A stretch of DNA of 64,000 nucleotides. Origin: Bradyrhizobium barranii subsp. apii (GTDB lineage Bacteria > Pseudomonadota > Alphaproteobacteria > Rhizobiales > Xanthobacteraceae). Below, piece by piece: positions 8,363 to 16,722 of the stretch (position 1 is the stretch's first letter; each line of letters starts with the position of its first letter). The stretch spans positions 6,632,501 through 6,696,500 of the forward strand of contig NZ_CP096255.1 of NCBI RefSeq assembly GCF_011516635.5. Direction: 5' to 3'. The notes beneath the pieces are model-generated. The model worked only from the letters and a program-made list of their open reading frames with translations, did no database searches and was not told the DNA's origin. The position numbers and the translations under genes were made by a program.

Positions 8363-8408
8363 GCTGGAGCCCCGCTCCGATGGAATCGGAGCGGGGCTCC
8401 AGCTTTTT
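8363..8408 (+). terminator. Strong intrinsic terminator
   Basis: A perfect 19-base stem (8363-8381 with 8385-8403) has the three-base loop GGA and is followed by five T residues on the plus strand. It starts directly at the right end of the IS630-type insertion. No plus-strand gene precedes it inside the insertion, so it may originally have ended the coiled-coil gene now 3.8 kb upstream. It could also serve the minus-strand gene at 8424-8804, although the T run is weaker on that side. Confidence 0.7.
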
Positions 8409-8423
8409 GCAGCTGTCAGAACG

Positions 8424-8804
8424 CTATTCGCAGACATCCACGCGGCGGACACGCCAGCCTGCCGGCGTCATCACGCGCTTCCGCACCACGTAACAGCCGC
8501 CGTAACCGCCGTCGTCGTAGCCGGTACCATAGTAATAGGGATCGCCGTAACCGTAGCCGTAGCCGTAATAGCCGCCATAGTAGCCGGCGCCGGCGAGACC
8601 TGCCCCGATCGCCACTCCGGGCCAGAAGCCGCCGCCACGCCAGTAACCGCCATGGCCCCAGCCGCCACCATGGCCCCAGCCGCCGCCGCCGTGGCCCCAG
8701 CCGCCGCCACCATGACCGAAACCGCCCCCCGCCTCAGCCGCCTGCGGCGCCGACAAGCCGACTGCCGCGACGGCCAGCGCCGCCATCATCATCTTGCGTA
8801 ACAT
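8424..8804 (-). CDS. Secreted Gly/His/Tyr-rich low-complexity protein
   Basis: The 126-residue product begins with a Sec signal peptide (about 1-24, ending A-A-E-A). Tandem G-G-W-G-H-G-G repeats follow (about 25-52), then a Gly/Tyr-rich segment and a compact end with two cysteines (G-G-C-Y-V-V and V-D-V-C-E). The second cysteine is near the C-terminus, so a disulfide is possible in the periplasm. Histidine-rich repeats could bind metal; this is inference. ATG 8804 is chosen over a start 12 codons upstream because it places the basic residues right before the hydrophobic signal. Confidence 0.7.
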   Translation of the reverse strand: MLRKMMMAALAVAAVGLSAPQAAEAGGGFGHGGGGWGHGGGGWGHGGGWGHGGYWRGGGFWPGVAIGAGLAGAGYYGGYYGYGYGYGDPYYYGTGYDDGGYGGCYVVRKRVMTPAGWRVRRVDVCE

Positions 8805-9010
8805 CACTCGATCCTCCGCGTGGAGACGTTCCACGCTCAAAGCAGGACCAAGCTAACGTCACCCGCGCCTTCCTGACAGCCTTACTGCCTCACTTCCGCG
8901 CGAGTATCAGCAGCCGCGATCGAAGCATGTGAATCCGAAGGAAGCTGACGCGCGGCGCGCGCGGACCGCTATGCGGCGGCTGCCATCTTCTCGGCGGCCC
9001 ACGGCTATTC

Positions 9011-9541
9011 TCAGCCGATCCGCTTCAGGCCTTTCTTGAAGCGCGGGCCGTTGGCCACGTAGAACCTCGCCGCACTCCCCATCTTCTGCACCTGGGCGTC
9101 GTCGAGCGTGCGGATCACGCGCGCGGGCGAGCCGATGATCAGGGAGCGTTCGGGAAATTCCTTGCCCTCGGTGATGACCGAGCCCGCGCCAACGATGCTG
9201 TTGCGGCCGATCTTCGCGCCGTTCATCACGATCGAGCCCATGCCGACGAGCGCGCCCTCCTCGATCGTGCAGCCGTGCAGGATGACGTTGTGGCCGACGG
9301 TGCAGTTCTTGCCGATGACCAAGGGAAAGCCGAGGTCGGTGTGGCAGGTCGAGCCATCCTGCACATTGGCGCCCTCGCCGATCTCGATCCATTCATTGTC
9401 GCCGCGCAGCACGGCGCCGAACCAGACGCTCGCACCCGGCTTCAGGCGCACGCGGCCGATCACGGTCGCGGTCTCGGCGATGAAGTAATTCCCGTCGGCG
9501 GGAAGATCGGGTGCCTGTCCGTCGAGCTCGTAGATCGCCAT
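9011..9541 (-). CDS. Gamma-carbonic anhydrase-like hexapeptide-repeat protein
   Basis: The 176-residue protein consists largely of left-handed beta-helix hexapeptide repeats (V-I-G-R-V-R, I-G-E-G-A-N-V, I-G-K-N-C-T-V). Three histidines occupy the zinc-ligand positions of gamma-class carbonic anhydrases (H67, H84 and H89). Relatives include PaaY/CaiE/YrdA-type proteins, many with no proven activity. The start is the ATG at 9541 because AGGAG sits a few bases upstream; a start seven codons earlier lacks this. It is expected to be a cytosolic trimer. Confidence 0.8.
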   Translation of the reverse strand: MAIYELDGQAPDLPADGNYFIAETATVIGRVRLKPGASVWFGAVLRGDNEWIEIGEGANVQDGSTCHTDLGFPLVIGKNCTVGHNVILHGCTIEEGALVGMGSIVMNGAKIGRNSIVGAGSVITEGKEFPERSLIIGSPARVIRTLDDAQVQKMGSAARFYVANGPRFKKGLKRIG

Positions 9542-9647
9542 GGGGTTCTCCTGTCGCGTCAACCCCAGCCATAGCGAAACGGCGACGCTGAGGCAAAGGG
9601 CCGCCGCGCCACGCAGGGGACGCAGAGTATCCCGTGCAACGGAAGCG

Positions 9648-9977
9648 TCAGACCAGAACGCCGGCGGCGCGTAGCGTCATCAGGAAGAAGGTGCCGCTCA
9701 TCATGCTCCAGAAGCCGGCGATGACGGTCGCCATCATCACGAATTCGACGCGGCGGCTTTCCACCCGCATGCCACGCAACGTGTTGCGCATGATGATGAA
9801 GGGCGCCGCGAAGACCAGGAACGGAACCGCGGCAAACGTCTTCGGCGCCACGCCGTCCTGCAACAGGCCGAAACCGGCGGGCCGCTGGGCAAACGCCTGG
9901 TATCCGTTCACGAGCGCGCCCGCGAGCGCGAAACCGATGCAGATCGAGAACAGAGAATTGAAGGCTTCAGGTGTCAT
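9648..9977 (-). CDS. Small integral membrane protein, unknown function
   Basis: The 109-residue protein is mostly hydrophobic, with about three membrane spans (near 8-27, 47-64 and 80-105). A Gln/Arg-containing loop follows the first span and a basic loop (R-N-T-L-R-G-M-R-V-E-S-R-R) separates the last two. I do not recognise a named family, but the regular topology and normal codon usage argue that it is real. It stands alone between the gamma-carbonic anhydrase-like gene and a divergently oriented gene. Confidence 0.6.
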   Translation of the reverse strand: MTPEAFNSLFSICIGFALAGALVNGYQAFAQRPAGFGLLQDGVAPKTFAAVPFLVFAAPFIIMRNTLRGMRVESRRVEFVMMATVIAGFWSMMSGTFFLMTLRAAGVLV

Positions 9978-10199
9978 CGAACGGTCCGCCCTTACGCAAC
10001 GCCGGAGCCATCCTGTGACAAAGAGTGTCGGTTAACGCTACATTATCCTTAAGGGAAGGTTAACGTCGGTGGCCGATCCGCGCAGGGCCCTCCCCCATCC
10101 CGGCGGCCGGGAACGCTCCGCGAATTCGCCGCCGCATGGCATATTCGCCGCTGATTCGTCGGCCACCGGCCGACTTCCCGGTTCGACTTGCGCAAGCTC

Positions 10200-10907
10200 A
10201 TGACGATGTTTTCGGCAGCTCCCCTTAGGTCCTCCAGGACGCACCCTCGGGCGCATGTCGTCCCGATCGTGCTCGGCGGCATTGCGGCGCTGGGCGCGGT
10301 GGCGCTCGTCGCCTATTTGCTGTGGCCGACCTGGGGCTCGGGCGGCGCGAATGCTCCGGACCGGCTGCCGGTGAGCGTCGGCGGCACGCTGTTCAACGTT
10401 CCCACGACCGCGATCAGGATGAAGATCCAGCGGCACTCCGGGCCGCAGGAGCGCATCGATCTCGACTTCCTCTACCCTTCGCTTGAGCCGCCGGGCGCGC
10501 CGAAACATGTCACCGCCGACACCGTGGAAGAGGCGATGCAACCGATCGACCGTGTCTTCCTGTCGATATCGGCGCATCACGATGCGCTGGCGCCGGAGCA
10601 GCGAACAGCCACGATCTATCCGCGCTATCTCGACCAGGCCGCGACCAGTGCGGCGGACGGCCTGACGATGCGGATGTTCCGCGCCGACACGCCCTATGGC
10701 AGCGAGGACTTCTATTCCGCCGCAAGCCCCGCGCTGACCGCACGCTGCACGCGCGATGCCGCCACGCCCGGCATGTGCCTCTCCGAACGCCGTGTCGGCG
10801 GCGCCGATCTCACCTTCCGTTTTCCGCGGAGCTGGCTGTCGCAATGGCGCGATGTCGCGGAAGCGCTGGACCGGCTGTCAGCGCAATTGCGCGGACCGAA
10901 GGGATGA
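10200..10907 (+). CDS. Single-span membrane protein, unknown function
   Basis: The 235-residue product has a basic N-terminus, one hydrophobic anchor (about residues 22-42) and a mainly hydrophilic periplasmic domain of about 190 residues. That domain contains two cysteines (A-R-C-T-R and G-M-C-L-S). No catalytic motif is recognised. ATG 10200 is preferred; TTG 10188 and ATG 10206 are also in frame. It stands alone and is oriented away from the small membrane protein upstream. Confidence 0.6.
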   Translation: MTMFSAAPLRSSRTHPRAHVVPIVLGGIAALGAVALVAYLLWPTWGSGGANAPDRLPVSVGGTLFNVPTTAIRMKIQRHSGPQERIDLDFLYPSLEPPGAPKHVTADTVEEAMQPIDRVFLSISAHHDALAPEQRTATIYPRYLDQAATSAADGLTMRMFRADTPYGSEDFYSAASPALTARCTRDAATPGMCLSERRVGGADLTFRFPRSWLSQWRDVAEALDRLSAQLRGPKG

Positions 10908-10953
10908 GCGCGGATTTCCGCCCCCGGACCGGCGCCTCCCGACAAAAATATCG

Positions 10954-11040
10954 AAAACAACCCCATGCACAGTAGCCAGTCGCCTATCCCGATTTCGTAT
11001 TTTTCGAAAACGAAATTGACCCGTCGGGCGAAACAGGGAT
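10954..11040. repeat. Dispersed repeat copy (core CAACCCCATGCACAGTAG)
   Basis: A 22-base stretch at 10954-10975 recurs exactly at 53842-53863, 43 kb away. The 18-base core CAACCCCATGCACAGTAG is given here. The tail to about 11040 includes a small TTTCGT/ACGAAA inverted repeat and, from memory, resembles a repeat common in Bradyrhizobium and Rhodopseudomonas. Here it forms most of the 158-base gap before the thioesterase gene, so it may contribute to that gene's leader. Confidence 0.6.
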
Positions 11041-11065
11041 ATGATGTCATTATGGGGCGATCAGC

Positions 11066-11461
11066 TTGAATGATGCGGCAACACATCTCCCGCCCGGCGC
11101 CGAGCTACTCGGACGCGAATGGCTCGGCTTCGACGAGAGCGGCCATGCACTGATCCGCTTTCAGGCGCAGCTCGCATTCACCAACAGGCACGGCACGATC
11201 CAGGGCGGCTTCCTCGCGGCGATGCTGGACTCCGCCACCGGGATTGGCGCGCTGGCCGCGCTTTCTCCTGACCTGACAGTGGTCACCAGAAGTCTGGATA
11301 CGCGCTTCCTGAAGCCTGCAGCGGTCGGAGCCATCACGGCACGCGCGCGCGTTGTCGAACGGACGGATCGCGATATGGTCGTGCAGGCCGAGCTCGTCGA
11401 TGCGAACGGCATCACTGTCGCTGATGCCACGGCGCGGCTGCGCATTCTCGCGAAGAAATAG
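11066..11461 (+). CDS. PaaI-family hotdog-fold acyl-CoA thioesterase
   Basis: The 131-residue protein matches the PaaI/YbgC-type hotdog fold. It has the signature H-G-T-I-Q-G-G-F-L-A-A-M-L-D with the helix-start Gly-Gly and the catalytic-region Asp (M-L-D-S-A-T-G). Later beta strands read T-R-S-L-D-T-R-F-L-K-P. Such enzymes hydrolyse aromatic or short-chain acyl-CoA esters in the cytosol. The start is TTG 11066, because upstream ATGs in this region are out of frame or meet a stop; a GGGGCGA stretch about eight bases upstream can serve as ribosome site. It stands alone, next to an IS5-type insertion. Confidence 0.75.
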   Translation: MNDAATHLPPGAELLGREWLGFDESGHALIRFQAQLAFTNRHGTIQGGFLAAMLDSATGIGALAALSPDLTVVTRSLDTRFLKPAAVGAITARARVVERTDRDMVVQAELVDANGITVADATARLRILAKK

Positions 11462-11482
11462 AACTACGGAACCGCGGAGTTA

Positions 11483-13020
11483 GTCGTCCGTGAAGAATGC
11501 GGATTGATCTGAGAAATAAGCAGAATTTGTCTTGATGTAGTATTCGATTTTGCAGGAAAGCGGGGTGTTGGACCTCGCTTTCTTGCGTTTTAGGATTTTG
11601 CTTTTGGGCGATTCGTGATTCCCTGACGGCGTCGTCGACATTGGGGAATGCGATGAGCAAGCCGAGGGATGATCGCCAGAAAGACCTGTTGCTTCCGGCG
11701 CTTGATCAGATCATCGACATGGGTCATCCGCTGGTGCGGTTGGCAGCGCTGATCGACTGGAACATCCTGAATGAGCGCTTCAGTTCAGTGTGCCAAGCAG
11801 GGTCGGGCCAGCCGGGCTTGCCGACGCGGCTAGTCGCCGGCCTGTTCATTTTGAAGCACATGCACAACCTGTCAGATGAGGTGCTGTGCGCTCGCTGGAT
11901 CGAGAACCCCTATTACCAATACTTCTGCGGCGAATTGAGCTTCTGCCACCGTCTGCCGTTCGATCGATCGTCGATGACACGCTGGCGGCAGCGGCTCGGC
12001 GAGGAACAGCTCGTCGCCCTGATCCAGGAAAGTCTTTCAGTGGCGCACAAGACCGGCGCCATCGGTCCCAAGGACCTGGAACGGGTGGTCGTCGATACCA
12101 CAGTGCAGCCCAAGGCGGTTGCACATCCGACCGACGCGCGGCTGCTGCATCGAGCAATCACCAAGCTGGTCGGGCTCGCCAAGCGCAACCGTGTGCCGCT
12201 ACGCCAGAGCTATCTGCGCCTGGCCAAGCGCGCCGCCATCATGACCGGCCGCTATACCCACGCCCACCAGTTCAAACGCGCCCGGCGGCAGCTCAAGTTC
12301 CTGCGGACACGGCTTGGCCGGATCATCCGCGACATCCGCCGCAAGATTGATGGCGATACGGTGCTGGAAGCTCGCTTCGGCCCGTTGCTCGGTTTAGCGC
12401 AGCAGGTGCGCAGCCAGGATCAGCATCAGCGCGGTCCGAAGGTCTATGCGTTACATGCTCCGGAGGTTGAGTGCATCGGCAAAGGTAAAGCCCGCGCGCC
12501 CTACGAGTTCGGCTGCAAGGTCAGCATCGCCACCCCTGTGACGTCTCCGAAGGGCGGCCAGTTCGTGCTCCATGCCAAGGCCCTGCATGGCAATCCCTTC
12601 GATGGGCACACGCTCGGTCCCGTAATCGCCGACATGGAGAAGCTCACCGGGGTGGAGACTCGCCGTATCCACGTCGACAAAGGATATCGCGGTCACAACC
12701 ACCCGCATCGGTTCAGGGTCTGGATCTCGGGTCAGGTCCGCCGCGTCACAGCTTCCATCCGTCGCGAGATGAAGCGTCGTGCGGCTGTCGAGCCTGTCAT
12801 CGGCCACGTCAAGGCCGAGCACCGCATGGACAGAAATTATCTCAAGGGACGCCTCGGCGACCGCATCAACACTGTTCTCGCCGCCGCCGGCTATAACTTC
12901 GGTCTGCTGCTGCGATGGCTCGCAGAGCTCTTGCGTGTCATCATCCGAGCCTTCTTCGAGACCGTCCCGGCTCGAAACACCGCTTGAGCCGGGCGCCGCC
13001 GCCAGTTCTTCACGAACGAC
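11483..13020 (+). mobile_element. IS5-type insertion sequence with 6-bp target repeat
   Basis: The ends are inverted repeats GTCGTYCGTGAAGAA at 11483-11497 and, inverted, 13006-13020 (14 of 15 match). The hexamer GAGTTA lies directly outside both ends (11477-11482 and 13021-13026), consistent with a target-site duplication. The 1538-base element holds a single transposase gene. It sits between the thioesterase gene and a palindromic repeat, with no gene visibly broken. Confidence 0.85.
11653..12987 (+). CDS. IS5-type DDE transposase
   Basis: The 444-residue transposase has the DUF772-type N-terminal domain (L-V-A-G-L-F-I-L-K-H, then E-L-S-F-C-H-R-L-P-F-D-R-S-S-M-T-R-W-R). The DDE residues appear as V-V-V-D-T-T-V-Q, I-H-V-D-K-G-Y-R-G and A-A-V-E-P-V-I-G-H-V-K. 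An Arg/Lys-rich insertion lies between the first two. No frameshift or stop interrupts it, so the copy looks intact. ATG 11653 is used; TTG 11641 in the same frame would add four residues. Confidence 0.85.
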   Translation: MSKPRDDRQKDLLLPALDQIIDMGHPLVRLAALIDWNILNERFSSVCQAGSGQPGLPTRLVAGLFILKHMHNLSDEVLCARWIENPYYQYFCGELSFCHRLPFDRSSMTRWRQRLGEEQLVALIQESLSVAHKTGAIGPKDLERVVVDTTVQPKAVAHPTDARLLHRAITKLVGLAKRNRVPLRQSYLRLAKRAAIMTGRYTHAHQFKRARRQLKFLRTRLGRIIRDIRRKIDGDTVLEARFGPLLGLAQQVRSQDQHQRGPKVYALHAPEVECIGKGKARAPYEFGCKVSIATPVTSPKGGQFVLHAKALHGNPFDGHTLGPVIADMEKLTGVETRRIHVDKGYRGHNHPHRFRVWISGQVRRVTASIRREMKRRAAVEPVIGHVKAEHRMDRNYLKGRLGDRINTVLAAAGYNFGLLLRWLAELLRVIIRAFFETVPARNTA

Positions 13021-13031
13021 GAGTTAACGTT

Positions 13032-13111
13032 CGTCATTGCGAGCAGTGCGAAGTAATCCAGAATCCCTCCGCGGAAAGATCCTGGATTGCTTCGCTTCGC
13101 TCGCAATGACG
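13032..13111. repeat. Palindromic intergenic repeat, CGTCATTGCGAG family (copy 1)
   Basis: About 80 bases start with CGTCATTGCGAG and end with CTCGCAATGACG; the inner arms contain the AATCCAG/CTGGATT inverted pair. It can fold into a long hairpin with a degenerate middle. Related copies occur at 35290, 42355, 45227 and a half copy at 54705. It lies just outside the IS5-type element. Confidence 0.8.
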
Positions 13112-13121
13112 GAGAGAGAAA

Positions 13122-13340
13122 CTATTCCTGATCGACGAGATCGTCCTCGAGGATCGCCATCTGGAATTGGAACGAGCGATCATCATCCTCGTCATCGACG
13201 AAGAGCACACCGATGAACTCCTCGCCGATATAAACCTCGGCGGAATCATCCTTCTTCGGCCGCGGCACGACGCGGATCTTGGGATTGCCGAATACGCGCT
13301 TCAGATACGCGTCGAGCTTCCTTACTTCCTTGACGTCCAC
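13122..13340 (-). CDS. DUF3126-family small protein
   Basis: The 72-residue acidic protein matches DUF3126, a small family widespread in alphaproteobacteria. Characteristic stretches are A-Y-L-K-R-V-F-G-N, V-V-P-R-P-K-K-D-D-S-A-E-V-Y-I and E-E-F-I-G-V-L-F-V-D-D-E-D. No function is established to my knowledge. The start is GTG 13340, with GGAGAC a few bases upstream. It precedes cysE on the opposite side, and whether the two are co-regulated is not visible. Confidence 0.75.
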   Translation of the reverse strand: MDVKEVRKLDAYLKRVFGNPKIRVVPRPKKDDSAEVYIGEEFIGVLFVDDEDDDRSFQFQMAILEDDLVDQE

Positions 13341-13464
13341 GGCAAGTCTCCAATCGAAATCTGGGTTGGCGGGGTTTTAGGACGAGACGCGACGAACCGC
13401 CAGCATGAATTGCCAAAGAATTTGGGGACGAGCAGGGCCGGAGAATCCGGCCCTTTTCACTCAC

Positions 13465-14289
13465 TCAAAGTCCCATCGCGTTGATCATCTGATCCATGGT
13501 GCGCGACGGCTCGGCGCATCCGGCCTCACCGACGATCTTGGCGGGCACACCGGCAACCGTGACGTTGTGCGGCACCGGCTTGACCACGACCGAGCCGGCG
13601 GCGATGCGCGCGCAATGACCGATCTCGATGTTGCCGAGGATCTTTGCGCCGGCGCCGATCAGGACGCCGTGACGGATCTTCGGATGGCGGTCCTCGTTCT
13701 CCTTGCCGGTGCCGCCGAGCGTGACGCCGTGCAGGATCGAGACGTCATCCTCGATCACCGCGGTCTCACCGCAGACGAAGCCGGTGGCGTGGTCGAGGAA
13801 GATGCCGCGGCCGATGCGCGCGGCGGGATTGATGTCGGTCTGGAACACCGCAGACGCGCGGCTCTGGAGATAATACGCAAAGTCCTTGCGGCCCTTCAGA
13901 TAGAGCCAGTGCGCGAGGCGATGGGTCTGAATGGCGTGAAAGCCCTTGAAGTAGAGCAAGGGGTCGATGAAGCGCGACGTCGCGGGATCGCGATCGTAGA
14001 CGGCGACGAGATCGGCGCGGAAGGCGTTGCCGAGATCGGGAGCCTCGCGCAGCGCCTCGTCATAGGTCTGGCGAACGAGATCACCCGACAGCGCGGAATG
14101 ATCGAGCCGGTCGGCGAGACGATGGATCACCGAATCTTCCAGGCGACTGTGATGCAGCACCGTCGAGTAGATGAAGGTCGCAAGCTCCGGCTCGCGATGG
14201 ACGATGTCCTCCGCCTCGCCGCGGATCCGATCCCAGATCGGATCGAGCGTTGCGAGCTTTCCTCCCGGACTGACCTGATGCACTGCCAT
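13465..14289 (-). CDS. cysE: Serine O-acetyltransferase
   Basis: This enzyme acetylates L-serine with acetyl-CoA to O-acetylserine, the committed step of cysteine synthesis. The N-terminal helical domain is followed by hexapeptide repeats with the CysE hallmarks D-I-N-P-A-A-R-I-G-R-G, L-D-H-A-T-G-F-V-C-G-E-T-A, L-H-G-V-T-L-G-G-T-G-K and R-H-P-K-I-R-H-G-V. ATG 14289 gives 274 residues; an ATG nine codons upstream (14316) is equally possible. The C-terminus ends M-I-N-A-M-G-L, where the cysteine synthase contact and feedback site of this family reside. Confidence 0.9.
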   Translation of the reverse strand: MAVHQVSPGGKLATLDPIWDRIRGEAEDIVHREPELATFIYSTVLHHSRLEDSVIHRLADRLDHSALSGDLVRQTYDEALREAPDLGNAFRADLVAVYDRDPATSRFIDPLLYFKGFHAIQTHRLAHWLYLKGRKDFAYYLQSRASAVFQTDINPAARIGRGIFLDHATGFVCGETAVIEDDVSILHGVTLGGTGKENEDRHPKIRHGVLIGAGAKILGNIEIGHCARIAAGSVVVKPVPHNVTVAGVPAKIVGEAGCAEPSRTMDQMINAMGL

Positions 14290-14539
14290 AGGATCTGCTC
14301 TTTCGAATTGGCTCATTTTGCTGGCTCTATACCACAGTCTAGCCGACGAAGTCCCGACGGGCTTGCCTGAGAGTGAACAGTGAGTTGCTCCGCGAAAGCA
14401 CGCCAACGCCTTGAAACACAACAGTTTCTTCTGACGCCCCCAGGCGGCGAGGTCGGCTGAAAATGGTCAGGATTTTGCCAAATTCAAGCCGGGCAGCGTC
14501 AAACTATTGGTGAATTCCGCCTCGACGGCTATCGCGGGC

Positions 14540-15943
14540 ATGGTCGGGGAACACGACGGAGCGGATTTGAGCATCACCACCGATCAATTGCGCGCGGGCG
14601 CCGCGGGCTCGCTTTGGCTGCGGCTGGCGGCGGTGGGACTGCCCCTCCTCTTGATCGCGCCGGCGTTCTGGAACGGCTATCCGCTGTTGCAATGGGATAC
14701 CGGCGGCTATCTGGCGCGCTGGTACGAAGGCTATCTGGTCCCGAGCCGCTCCACCGTGTTCGGCCTCTATCTGCACTACGGCGAGAATTTCGGCTTCTGG
14801 ATCAATCTCGCGATCCAGTCGCTGGCGACGCTGTGGCTGTTGCAACTGACGCTGCGCGTACTCGGGTTGATGCAGACGTCTCGCTTCGTCGCGATCAGCC
14901 TCTGCCTGATCCTGTCGACCGCGCTGCCCTGGCTCGCGAGCATGCTGCTCACGGACATCTTTGCAGCGCTGTCGATCCTGTCCCTGTTCTTGCTGGTCGT
15001 CGGCGCGAGCCGGACGTCGGGCCTCGAAAAGATCTCGCTGTTCGTCTTCACCGCCTTTGCCGCCGCAACCCACAGCGCCACACTCGGCGTGCTGCTCGGG
15101 CTCTGCGCCGCCGGCTGGATGGTGCGGCCGTTCCTCGGCGCGCGCCTGCCGCTCGCCGGATTGGCGCAGGCGAGCCTCACCATCGTCGCGGGCGGCCTGA
15201 TGCTGGTCTCGGCAAACCACGCGCTGTCGGGCAAATGGGCCTGGACGCCCGGCGGCTATGGCGTCGCTTTCGGACGCATGATGCAGGACGGTATCGTCGC
15301 GCGCTTCCTGAGCGATCATTGCCCGCGCGAGCGCTACAAGCTCTGTCCCTATCGCGACCAATTGCCAGCGACCGCCGACGAGTTCCTGTGGGGCAAGAGC
15401 ATGTTCAACACGCTCGGCCGCTTCGAAGGCATGAACGACGAGATGGGCTATATCGTCGTGCATTCGCTCGCCGACTATCCGGCGTGGCAGGCCGGCGCGG
15501 CGTTGCGGGCGATGGGGCAGCAATTGCTGCATGTGGCCACCGGCGAAGGCACCAGTGTCTGGATCGGGCACACCTACGGCATCATCGAGCGCTACATCCC
15601 GGCGCAAGTCGCGCCGATGCGCGCGGCGCGGCAGCAGAATCACGGCCTCGATTTCGATCACATCAACTGGCTGCACGTTCCCGTCGCATTAGCCTCGATG
15701 CTGGCGCTGGTCGGGTTGCTCGCGCATGCGCTCGCAAGCCGCAGGCTCGACGATCTGACGCTGCTGGCGGCAACCGTCACGCTGGCGCTGCTCGGCAACG
15801 CCTTCATCTGCGGCGTGATCTCGGGCCCCCACGACCGCTACGGCGCGCGGATGGTGTGGGTCGCGACCTTCGTGGTGCTGATGGCGCTGGCACGTCGTTT
15901 CGGTGACGACTTGCCTGACGACGAGACCTCAGCCGCGGCGTGA
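14540..15943 (+). CDS. Polytopic membrane protein, possible GT-C-type glycosyltransferase
   Basis: The protein (about 467 residues from ATG 14540) has roughly ten hydrophobic spans. After the first span comes a periplasmic loop N-G-Y-P-L-L-Q-W-D-T-G-G-Y-L, whose acidic residue and position recall the first loop of GT-C lipid-linked glycosyltransferases. A large soluble loop (about residues 230-340) contains paired cysteines. No named family is certain. In-frame TTG 14507 and GTG 14510 precede the chosen ATG. It converges with the alpha/beta hydrolase gene, overlapping it by 15 bases. Confidence 0.55.
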   Translation: MVGEHDGADLSITTDQLRAGAAGSLWLRLAAVGLPLLLIAPAFWNGYPLLQWDTGGYLARWYEGYLVPSRSTVFGLYLHYGENFGFWINLAIQSLATLWLLQLTLRVLGLMQTSRFVAISLCLILSTALPWLASMLLTDIFAALSILSLFLLVVGASRTSGLEKISLFVFTAFAAATHSATLGVLLGLCAAGWMVRPFLGARLPLAGLAQASLTIVAGGLMLVSANHALSGKWAWTPGGYGVAFGRMMQDGIVARFLSDHCPRERYKLCPYRDQLPATADEFLWGKSMFNTLGRFEGMNDEMGYIVVHSLADYPAWQAGAALRAMGQQLLHVATGEGTSVWIGHTYGIIERYIPAQVAPMRAARQQNHGLDFDHINWLHVPVALASMLALVGLLAHALASRRLDDLTLLAATVTLALLGNAFICGVISGPHDRYGARMVWVATFVVLMALARRFGDDLPDDETSAAA

Positions 15944-16684
15944 CAGGAAGTCGAGCACGCCGGTCTTGTAGACCTTGTCGCCGACCGCACGCATGTGGTC
16001 GCGGTTGGGGATGTCGAGCACTTCCGATCCCGGGATGATGGCGCCGAGCGCGCTGGCGGATCCTGCGACGTCGTCGGCGCTGCCGACCGCGATCAGCACG
16101 GGCACGTCGATGCGCGCGGCCTCTTCCTTCGTCATGAGGTCGCGGGTGCCTCGCAGGCAGGCGGCGAGCGCACGACGGTCGGAACGGGTCTGATCGGCGA
16201 AGGCGCGAAACGTGCGGCCGACCGGATCGGTGACGTCGTCGAGCGTGGGCGCCTCCAGCGCCTTCGCGACGTTCTCGCCGGGCCCGGTGCCCTCGATCAG
16301 GCCGCCGATGCCGATGCCGCCGAGGATCGCCGAGCGCAGGCGCTGCGACTCGTTGAGGGAGAGCCAGGCCGTCATCCGCCCGCCCATCGAATAGCCCATC
16401 ATGTCCGCCTGCGGAATCGCGAGATGATCCATCAGCGCGAGCACGTCGCCGGCCATGGTCGGGATCGAGTACTGCGTGGGATCGTAGAGCTTTGCGCTTT
16501 CGCCATGGCCGCGATTGTCCAGCGCGATGACACGGCGGCCGTTCTTGCGCAGTTCCGAGACCCAGGTCGGATAGACCCAGTTCACGTTCTTGCTCGAGGC
16601 AAAGCCGTGCACCAGGATGATCGGATCGCCCTCGCCTTCGTCGAGATAGGCAATTTCAACGGCGCCGTTGTGAAAGCTCGGCAT
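15929..16684 (-). CDS. Alpha/beta-hydrolase
   Basis: The 251-residue protein shows the alpha/beta-hydrolase pattern: oxyanion-hole H-G-F-A-S-S after strand 3, the R-G-H-G-E-S loop, the nucleophile elbow G-Y-S-M-G-G (Ser99), and near the C-terminus the catalytic His in N-R-D-H-M-R. The acid is probably the Asp in G-S-A-D-D-V. Substrate is unknown; esterase or lactonase activity is plausible. ATG 16684 is chosen because the longer frame upstream is basic low-complexity sequence. Confidence 0.75.
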   Translation of the reverse strand: MPSFHNGAVEIAYLDEGEGDPIILVHGFASSKNVNWVYPTWVSELRKNGRRVIALDNRGHGESAKLYDPTQYSIPTMAGDVLALMDHLAIPQADMMGYSMGGRMTAWLSLNESQRLRSAILGGIGIGGLIEGTGPGENVAKALEAPTLDDVTDPVGRTFRAFADQTRSDRRALAACLRGTRDLMTKEEAARIDVPVLIAVGSADDVAGSASALGAIIPGSEVLDIPNRDHMRAVGDKVYKTGVLDFLSRRG

Positions 16685-16722
16685 CAGCAGTTCCGGAAGT
16701 CGTTGTGGGGGAGAGATTGATC

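Noticed and set aside
14504..15676. 390-codon minus-strand frame opposite the polytopic membrane protein
   Set aside because: Gln/Arg/Ala-rich low-complexity shadow; the sense frame shows regular membrane spans.
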